From contig JAGCOU010000010.1 in NCBI GenBank assembly GCA_017642565.1, positions 1 to 18,509 on the forward strand: DNA of 18,509 nt, read 5' to 3'. The translations under genes were made by a program, and so were the position numbers. Every line of letters begins with the position of its first letter. Within the stretch, counting starts at the first letter, position 1. The notes under the pieces were generated by a model that made no database searches, was not told where the DNA came from, and saw nothing but the letters and a program-made list of their open reading frames with translations. This stretch comes from Alphaproteobacteria bacterium. GTDB taxonomy: Bacteria > Pseudomonadota > Alphaproteobacteria > Rs-D84. Below are positions 14,901 through 18,509 of the stretch, in pieces.

Positions 14901-15596
14901 AAGAAGCGCGCTGATTTCCAAAATCCAAAGATTCAGGGCAAAGACCGTGCAAAACTGGAGGCAGAAATTGAAGATTTGCGCAAAAACTTGAACAAGAGAT
15001 TGAACAAACTCGGCAGTCCATCCAAAGATGTTTTGGAAGACGCGATGTATTGGGCTTGGCGCAAAGAAGATTTGGAAAATGCACAAAAAGCACTCGCCAA
15101 AGAAGAAATGTTCAAAGTCACCGATAATACATCTCGTCATAAGATTGAAGAACACGAACAAAGACTCGCAGAATTGCGCGCAGAAATCAAAGAATACGAA
15201 GATGAAATCCCGGATGAATCTATGTTCTATGATCCTGTGGCTGTTCAGTACAACAAAGAACTCGGCAAAAAGGTGCCCAAAGAACCTGTCGCGCCGGTGC
15301 AACAGCAAGAATCTGCTGCTGCGCGTAACTGGGGCAATCACGAGAAAGAATCGCAAGTCCAAGAAGAAGAAACCAAAAAACCTTCTATGGCGGATGCTTT
15401 CAAACAAGGCACTCAAAATGTGAATATATTGGAAGAAAAACTGGAACAAATGAACAAAAAATTGGAACAAGCAAATCAAAGAATTTTTGAATTGCAACAA
15501 CAGTTGGGTAATTCGCGAAATAACGGACCTATCAAACTTAACAAGAAAAGCCTCAAATACATCAACAAAGCTTGGAACAAAGGTCGCGTTGCGTAA
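11928..15596 (+). CDS. 1222-residue mosaic protein: hydrophobic block, Pro repeats, coiled coil
   Basis: I recognise no named family. Regions in order: a mainly helical, charged N-terminus (1-395); a Gly/Ala/Thr-rich hydrophobic block with three candidate membrane segments (about 422-476, 501-541, 556-580) split by basic loops; an Asn/His/Asp-rich middle holding one EF-hand-like loop, N717-MGADGHISDA-E728; 11 tandem EPPVTP units (852-917); three tandem 12-residue PEDDGPGVIELP-type units (920-955); and a Lys/Glu-rich C-terminus (about 962-1222) ending in a coiled coil (EEKLEQMNKKLEQANQRIF) and a basic tail. There is no N-terminal signal peptide. The layout resembles large envelope or effector proteins of host-associated bacteria, and the Pro/Glu run resembles a TonB-type rigid spacer, but this is comparison of style, not homology. 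It is a single gene with its own promoter and terminator, flanked by repeats. Confidence 0.75.
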   Translation: MPDLKGYTADQILNMYNKISLDIYLEMGIVDKKTYESVKDDDRKRQELLSNIKTPEGKEANVFAEKFVRKAIDIDNQENTNGVYFENLGTSLLAKAYNELKRILKDEDNKLSAEDHEYYERTQNKVTERIDTLIHDLANQVGYHLVFQETIADCYSGYLEMFEARAADLNPNDKLHKEIEKGKKTILDPMITEYDKNVGISNLGASAKDAKTIEKNYDKALKVAYDWKPDEKTLKDVSQYHFLDENGQAQAQFRDDAGNEHTTYEKGDEVIPDRELSEVMNLARSNFAIQNSCDETIDGKTEAQINKELNQELLSTLYECDKASKGAEISWQRPSEQEIQDFVNSFSSTGGSITPEGLDMAKDAQVNRIAGFADRVKHKLGKFKEKASNFFGKIFNPIRKSDKLAAGRLQPQKDKRQTRIEFIVRMLKGFGCAFAVSALITTIATAAAATAGVSLAASLATVGIIAGIGMTLWQIHKWKQAQPANKRTIQDFLKDPQMRRTVTTTTLAAIALGFGAAGFITAAQVLGLGALGLGASNNAITTYKSAKARGLSTKESIGWAIGNALAVVIGGVMGRGAAHMATNAYNMANETNTISQTENHNTEVQQVGEVVRHEIVYNPDGQINMEATAHKWADPQTLDNWTKMVDEYNANPAHELKIDPYTSYVMSADAGMHTDDNILLHNQYGPDVHSGGNHTIMGKGWADHQNFPMEKVHELANMGADGHISDAEANAYFDIIRGGHLHTDNSLSYSPNRNVFTDNVLHNNSTVQPTDVNVDHTQNPDGTPAYSSWTQEGTPIAEIKEITEPIYQEVDVPTYESSYNGAMAAFGNYFQDKNTAKDRPNSQARKPEEQVEPPVTPEPPVTPEPPVTPEPPVTPEPPVTPEPPVTPEPPVTPEPPVTPEPPVTPEPPVTPEPPVTPEPPEDDGPGVIELPPEDDGPSVIELPPEDEGPGVIELPPEAEGKKQPEPEPESKYLRISRSDAQDIYVKQQRLEKKRADFQNPKIQGKDRAKLEAEIEDLRKNLNKRLNKLGSPSKDVLEDAMYWAWRKEDLENAQKALAKEEMFKVTDNTSRHKIEEHEQRLAELRAEIKEYEDEIPDESMFYDPVAVQYNKELGKKVPKEPVAPVQQQESAAARNWGNHEKESQVQEEETKKPSMADAFKQGTQNVNILEEKLEQMNKKLEQANQRIFELQQQLGNSRNNGPIKLNKKSLKYINKAWNKGRVA
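14481..14678 (+). repeat. 11 tandem 18-bp units encoding EPPVTP
   Basis: Eleven in-frame 18-bp units are followed by a partial one. All differences between units are silent third-base changes (CCA/CCT, ACA/ACG, CCG/CCA). Units 4-6 and 7-9 share nearly the same pattern of changes, which points to duplication of a 54-bp block. Copy number can be expected to vary by slippage. Confidence 0.95.
14685..14792 (+). repeat. Three tandem 36-bp units encoding PEDDGPGVIELP
   Basis: Three units of 36 bp (14685-14720, 14721-14756, 14757-14792) differ by a few bases: Gly to Ser in the second, DD to DE in the third. A fourth begins (PEAEG) and decays. Confidence 0.95.
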
Positions 15597-15624
15597 CGAA
15601 TAAAACCTTAATCTTTGAAAACTG

Positions 15625-15653
15625 CAGCCCCCTCACCGGGGCTGTTTTTTTTA
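15625..15653 (+). terminator. Intrinsic terminator of the mosaic gene
   Basis: CAGCCCC/GGGGCTG stem (15625-15631 with 15638-15644), 6-nt loop, then eight T. It ends where the first dispersed repeat begins. Confidence 0.88.
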
Positions 15654-15780
15654 TTTACCCGAAGTCTCGGCGTAGCGAAGCGAAGACGGATGGATGCTCA
15701 CGCTGCGCTCAGCATGACACAAAACTTCGTTTTGTTTTGCACCGCCGTCAACACGGTGGAAAAGTGGGAAAAATTAAAAA
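15652..15780 (+). repeat. Dispersed repeat, half unit C1
   Basis: The module TATTTACCCGAAG...GGATGGAT (15652-15695) runs into an inverted core ending ATGACA and then the hairpin CAAAAC-TTC-GTTTTG (to 15736). A hairpin tail with GTGGGAAAAATTAAAAAAG follows (to 15780), and it recurs at 16732-16778. Bases 15692-15736 are identical to 15926-15970. Confidence 0.85.
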
Positions 15781-15915
15781 AGTGTTGTTATAATGGTGTT
15801 ATTCCAGAGCGTTGTCATTGCGAGGAACAAAATTATCAACCAAGCTTGCTGTTGTTAATTTTGTGACGTGGCAATCTAGGTTAATTATGTGTTTGGCTTC
15901 GCCAAACTACTTTTT
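15775..15915 (+). repeat. About 140-bp direct repeat, copy A
   Basis: Nearly identical to 16329-16470, the visible difference being one inserted base. It holds a long imperfect hairpin (ACAAAATTATCAAC pairing with GTTGTTAATTTTGT), a core TGTCATTGCG...GGCAATCTAGG and the hairpin GTTTGGC-TTC-GCCAAAC. Confidence 0.92.
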
Positions 15916-15953
15916 ATAAAGACCTGGATGCTCACGCTGCGCTCAGCATGACA
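15813..15953 (+). repeat. Palindrome-ended repeat unit C2
   Basis: A 141-bp unit running from TGTCAT to ATGACA. The left core is of the TGC type and the right core of the GCT type. It lacks the CCCGAAG module found in C3 and C5. The right side is followed by hairpin CAAAAC-TTC-GTTTTG. Confidence 0.8.
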
Positions 15954-15972
15954 CAAAACTTCGTTTTGTTAT

Positions 15973-16284
15973 TCAACAATTCAAATAGTCAAATAAATCA
16001 ATCCAATCAGGGTTCATAGATTCTATTAAATCTTTCTTTTTATTTCTGTTCCAAGATTTAATTTGTTTTTCGCGCATTATTGCGTATTCAGGGTTTTCAA
16101 ATACTTCCATATACACTAATTTATTTACATTATATCGGGCAGAAAAACTGTTTTTGTTCAAATGTATTTTATGTTCAAAAGCGCGCCTGTTAATATCGTT
16201 CGTAATTCCGGTATACAAAGTCCCGTTTTTTCCAGAAGCCATTATATACACGTAATATCTATAAGGGTCATGATAATATTTCAT
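15973..16284 (-). CDS. Small GIY-YIG nuclease (YhbQ/URI type)
   Basis: This 103-residue single-domain GIY-YIG protein has YYVYIMAS (the GIY strand, 10-17) and LYTGITNDINRR (23-34, the YIG strand plus catalytic Arg). EHKIH follows, and E72 in REKQIKSW is the probable metal-binding Glu. NPDWIDL near the end is typical of the YhbQ/URI group. These act as small structure- or nick-specific nucleases; cellular roles are poorly known, and relatives are homing endonucleases. The ATG has no Shine-Dalgarno, and the promoter is so close that the message is probably leaderless. The gene and its promoter exactly fill the space between two dispersed-repeat units, and its last codons run into sequence shared with the repeats. 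Confidence 0.88.
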   Translation of the reverse strand: MKYYHDPYRYYVYIMASGKNGTLYTGITNDINRRAFEHKIHLNKNSFSARYNVNKLVYMEVFENPEYAIMREKQIKSWNRNKKKDLIESMNPDWIDLFDYLNC

Positions 16285-16291
16285 AAAATCG

Positions 16292-16320
16292 ATAGTAATT
16301 TTTCAACATTTGATAATCAA
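16292..16320 (-). promoter_or_regulatory. GIY-YIG promoter giving a leaderless mRNA
   Basis: On the minus strand, TTGATT (16315-16320), a 17-bp spacer and TACTAT (16292-16297). Only seven bases separate the -10 from the ATG, so transcription should start at or next to the A of ATG. Confidence 0.5.
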
Positions 16321-16328
16321 GAAGAAAA

Positions 16329-16470
16329 TAAAAAAGTGTTGTTATAATGGTGTTATTCCAGAGCGTTGTCATTGCGAAGGAACAAAATTATCAACCAAGC
16401 TTGCTGTTGTTAATTTTGTGACGTGGCAATCTAGGTTAATTATGTGTTTGGCTTCGCCAAACTACTTTTT
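16329..16470 (+). repeat. About 140-bp direct repeat, copy B
   Basis: Second copy of 15775-15915. Together the two copies bracket the GIY-YIG gene in direct orientation. Confidence 0.92.
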
Positions 16471-16547
16471 TATTTACCCGAAGTCTCGGCGTAGCAAAGC
16501 GAAGACGGATGGATCCTCACGCTCACTTTCGTTCGCTCAGGATGACA
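16367..16547 (+). repeat. Palindrome-ended repeat unit C3
   Basis: A 181-bp unit from TGTCAT (core TGC type) through hairpin GTTTGGC-TTC-GCCAAAC, CTACTTTTTTATTTACCCGA and the GGATGGAT module, to an inverted core (CCT type) ending ATGACA. The adjoining end hairpin is AAAACGCT-AAA-AGCGTTTT. Confidence 0.82.
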
Positions 16548-16574
16548 AAACGCTAAAAGCGTTTTGTTATTCAA

Positions 16575-16731
16575 CAAGCCAAAGGCTTGTGTCATGCTGA
16601 GACTGCGACAGCAGTCGTGAGCATCCAGGTGTATGTGTTCATTTCCTCATTATAATAAAGTGCCTGCGGCAACATTAATAAAAACCTGGATTGCCACGCT
16701 TCGCTCGCAATGACACAAAACTGCGTTTTGT
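16575..16731 (+). repeat. Palindrome-ended repeat unit C4 with both end hairpins
   Basis: The left hairpin CAAGCC-AAA-GGCTTG (16575-16589) abuts TGTCAT (core GCT type, 16590). The middle contains TGCC-TGC-GGCA. The right core is of the TGC type and ends ATGACA at 16715, followed by CAAAAC-TGC-GTTTTG. The 126-bp unit is the shortest complete copy. Confidence 0.82.
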
Positions 16732-16778
16732 TTTACACCACCGGCAACACACCGGGAAAGTGGGAAAAATTAAAAAAG
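16732..16778 (+). repeat. Repeat tail with CCGG hairpin
   Basis: The CCGG...CCGG hairpin followed by AAAGTGGGAAAAATTAAAAA matches the tail of C1 at 15738-15780. The two differ within the hairpin arms but each keeps pairing. Confidence 0.75.
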
Positions 16779-16801
16779 TTTGAAAAGATTCAAATATACT
16801 C

Positions 16802-16890
16802 TTGACCTGCGAATCGGTTTTTTGATAAAATTACAACATAGCCTTAGAAGAGAGGTTAGATCTAACTTTACAAAAGTAAAAAAAGGAAGG
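16802..16890 (+). promoter_or_regulatory. Promoter and structured leader of the InlB-repeat gene
   Basis: TTGACC (16802-16807), an 18-bp spacer and TAAAAT (16826-16831). The leader of about 58 nt contains the 12-bp perfect palindrome GTTAGATCTAAC (16855-16866), a second hairpin TTTAC-AAAA-GTAAA (16867-16880) and a strong AGGAAGG ribosome site (16884-16890) five bases before the ATG. Confidence 0.6.
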
Positions 16891-16895
16891 AAAAC

Positions 16896-18233
16896 ATGAA
16901 AAAACTATTTTTAACATCGGGGATCATCGCATGTATGGCATGCCCTGCATTCGCTGACCCTGGGTTTACCCCAGCGCAAGGTGCTGCAGCATATGACAAC
17001 CAAGGAGACGGCTCCGTTGCGGAAGCGTGCGTTGAACCAACTATCGGTGTATATTCTGGTTCGACACAATTGGTCGCTCAATGGACAAACGACTTTGCTT
17101 TAATGAAGTTGAATGATAACAATGGTAATACTGAAGCATCTGGCGGTGCTACAAGTCATGATTGGGACACGGGTAGCACCAGTATTTGGACTACTTCTGA
17201 CTTGTACATAACAGGATTGACTAATCAGTCTGGAGATCCAGCGGCAGGAAAAGTAGTATACAAAAAAGATGCCAATGACAACTTTAATCTTCAAGCATTA
17301 GGTGCTAGCGTTGTAAGCGTACCAACTGGAGCAATAGTAAAGTATACTGTGACTACGACTTTGCCACAAGGCGCAACAGGTTCTGCTTCTACAGTTACAT
17401 CAACAGAACCTACTCGTCCGTTCCGTGGGTATTTTGACAGTACTGCTACATTTGAAACAAGCAACGACCTAGCGTATATCGATAGCACCGGTGCAGTAAC
17501 TTCTCGTGGTGTAAATGCAAATTATGACAATGCTAGCCCATGGAAAGCTTTGTATGGTTATGCTAGCCCAGATTTGTCAGGAGACCCAACTGCTTACGGT
17601 TATGCGTTCCAAGGGTGGGTTATCGGTGGCGATACTGAGCACATAAAATCAACCGCTGATGTTAATAATTCTAATAGAACAGAATCTACAACAGCGGTTG
17701 CACAGTGGCAAGCGAAAGTTTGGGATGTCACATTTAATTGTGGTACAGGAACAATTACTAACGCTCCATCTGCAACAACTTGGACCTTTGATAGCACATT
17801 TACAGTTCCTGCTAATGCCGATGCAACAGGTTGCGGAAAAGCAGGTTCTCACTTTACAGGTTGGCAATGTAAACAAGGCAATAACGTAGTTTATGAACCT
17901 GAACAAACTATATCTAACGGTTCTGCTACTGCGATGACTTCTGCTTCGTTGACAGCAAGTGTATATGCTTCTTTGGTTGATGACGTAGCGAACCCTCAAA
18001 GTGGTATGACCACTGAAAACACGAACGATATCGTTTGTACCGCTCAGTATACAGCGAATACAATCGGTCTTTCTTGGACAGATTCCATCGACAGCACTAC
18101 ATACGAGGGTGGCATATCCTGTACTTACGGCAACTCTGTTGTATTGCCAGAAAACCCAACAAAAACAGGTTACATCTTCAACGGATGGTCTGTTGGTACA
18201 ACTACTCCAGATACAAACTTGGCAAATCAATAA
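16896..18233 (+). CDS. Secreted InlB/Flg_new-type repeat protein
   Basis: This 445-residue protein has a clear signal peptide (MKKLFLTSGIIACMACPAFA, cut before DPG). The mature part is Thr/Ser/Asn/Gly-rich and built from degenerate beta-repeat modules of the Listeria-Bacteroides (InlB B, Flg_new) kind. Each ends in an aromatic-Gly-Trp signature: YAFQGWV (about 236-242), HFTGWQC (319-325) and GYIFNGWSV (425-433), often followed by an Ala-Gln-Trp or Ala-Gln-Tyr strand (AQW at about 58 and 269, AQY near 388). Cys near each module may form disulfides. Such proteins are extracellular or surface-bound; function in bacteria outside Listeria is unknown. No C-terminal anchor, barrel or sorting motif is seen, and the protein ends right after its last repeat. 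The stop codon forms part of a small hairpin before the terminator. Confidence 0.82.
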   Translation: MKKLFLTSGIIACMACPAFADPGFTPAQGAAAYDNQGDGSVAEACVEPTIGVYSGSTQLVAQWTNDFALMKLNDNNGNTEASGGATSHDWDTGSTSIWTTSDLYITGLTNQSGDPAAGKVVYKKDANDNFNLQALGASVVSVPTGAIVKYTVTTTLPQGATGSASTVTSTEPTRPFRGYFDSTATFETSNDLAYIDSTGAVTSRGVNANYDNASPWKALYGYASPDLSGDPTAYGYAFQGWVIGGDTEHIKSTADVNNSNRTESTTAVAQWQAKVWDVTFNCGTGTITNAPSATTWTFDSTFTVPANADATGCGKAGSHFTGWQCKQGNNVVYEPEQTISNGSATAMTSASLTASVYASLVDDVANPQSGMTTENTNDIVCTAQYTANTIGLSWTDSIDSTTYEGGISCTYGNSVVLPENPTKTGYIFNGWSVGTTTPDTNLANQ

Positions 18234-18246
18234 TCCTTTCGGATTA
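18231..18246 (+). other. Small hairpin containing the stop codon
   Basis: TAATCC-TTTC-GGATTA is a perfect 6-bp stem (18231-18236 with 18241-18246) whose first three bases are the stop codon of the InlB-repeat gene. It lies 14 bp before the terminator hairpin. Confidence 0.55.
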
Positions 18247-18256
18247 TGTTCAAACA

Positions 18257-18286
18257 AAAAACACTGCTTCGGCAGTGTTTTTTTTG
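18257..18286 (+). terminator. Intrinsic terminator with UUCG loop
   Basis: ACACTGC-TTCG-GCAGTGT (18261-18278) is followed by eight T. It is a textbook strong terminator for the InlB-repeat gene. Confidence 0.92.
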
Positions 18287-18298
18287 CAACAGACCTAA

Positions 18299-18486
18299 CA
18301 GCCCCATGGGCTGTGTCATGCTGAGACTGCGACAGCAGTCGTGAGCATCCATCCGTCTTCGCTTCGCTACGCCGAGACTTCGGGTAAATAAAAAAAAGTA
18401 GTCAGCGTGCAACGCTGACACATTAATACACCTAGATCCTCACGCTCGTTAACACTCGCTCAGGATGACACAAACAAGTTTGTGTT
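18299..18486 (-). repeat. Palindrome-ended repeat unit C5 with both end hairpins
   Basis: Read on the plus strand: hairpin CAGCCC-CAT-GGGCTG, then TGTCAT (18314; 37 nt identical to 16590-16626), the CCCGAAG module in reverse, hairpin GTCAGCGT-GCA-ACGCTGAC (18401-18419), and a CCT-type core ending ATGACA at 18470. Hairpin CACAAAC-AA-GTTTGTG closes it. The order matches C3 inverted. The bounded unit is 157 bp (18314-18470). Confidence 0.85.
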
Positions 18487-18509
18487 GAACCCTCCCCCGC
18501 CCTACGGGC
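18487..18509. other. GC-rich edge sequence
   Basis: CCTCCCCCGCCCTACGGGC at the edge begins a hairpin (GCCC-TAC-GGGC) that probably continues beyond the window. No gene is visible. Confidence 0.35.

Noticed and set aside
15028..15500. Alternative frames in the coiled-coil region of the mosaic gene
   Set aside because: They overlap a long well-supported frame with matching codon use and have no start signals.
15572..15866. Short plus-strand frames containing SLGVAKRRRMDAH
   Set aside because: They are translations of the dispersed repeat. The same peptide appears wherever the repeat does (also 16310-16600 and, on the minus strand, 18227-18421), without start signals.
15652..16780. CRISPR-like array
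   Set aside because: Repeats are of several kinds, vary in length and orientation, and lack regular spacers; no cas genes are nearby.

Overview
The window is AT-rich, densely packed bacterial chromosome with short intergenic gaps, hairpin terminators and recognisable -10/-35 boxes. Several genes point to an alphaproteobacterium with a reduced or host-associated lifestyle. These are a stand-alone helix-turn-helix protein of the type that caps alphaproteobacterial S24-like repressors (motif DPTTFNKSKRW), a short ValRS of the kind I associate with Rickettsiales-like lineages, a ComF homologue, a secreted protein with InlB/Flg_new-type repeats, and dispersed palindromic repeats. My best guess is one of the small-genome, uncultured, gut- or host-associated Alphaproteobacteria. 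That is inference from gene content and memory, not a computed placement.

Layout, left to right. The window opens inside a Cys-rich-repeat protein with a Lys/Ala/Thr-rich tail (2-373, +). Four minus-strand genes follow: a LysR-type regulator (430-1332), a 75-residue HTH protein (1376-1603), an unrecognised protein with an HExxH zinc-protease signature (1882-2610) and a membrane-anchored flavodoxin (2726-3280). Divergent from the flavodoxin is a secreted M23 peptidase (3394-4341, +), then a family-8 glycosyltransferase (4408-5328, +), tRNA-Glu(CTC) (5370-5444) and an unknown GRPGSYFG-motif protein (5537-6031, +). On the minus strand, valS (start 9248) precedes an acyl-ACP thioesterase (start 6804). 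A small orphan gene (9389-9751, +) meets comF tail to tail, and comF overlaps the end of an OmpA-like periplasmic protein (10464-11762, -).

The right-hand third is accessory in character. It has a 1222-residue mosaic protein (11928-15596, +) with a helical N-terminus, a Gly/Ala-rich hydrophobic block, an EF-hand-like loop, 11 tandem EPPVTP units, 3 tandem 12-residue acidic units and a coiled-coil end. A repeat-rich interval follows (15650-16780) with a small GIY-YIG nuclease gene (15973-16284, -) lying between repeat units, then a secreted InlB-repeat protein (16896-18233, +), then more repeats to the window edge.

The most unusual signal is the repeat family. Four units of 126-181 bp are each bounded by TGTCAT...ATGACA, and each outer end is abutted by a small hairpin in 6 of the 7 or 8 ends I could examine. 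Both these hairpins and the inner stems change sequence between copies while keeping base pairing, which is what selection on secondary structure would produce. One fragment of the family begins on the CCA tail of the tRNA-Glu gene. A second recurring theme is that three genes (LysR, M23, GIY-YIG) have good promoters so close to the ATG that their mRNAs would be leaderless or nearly so.
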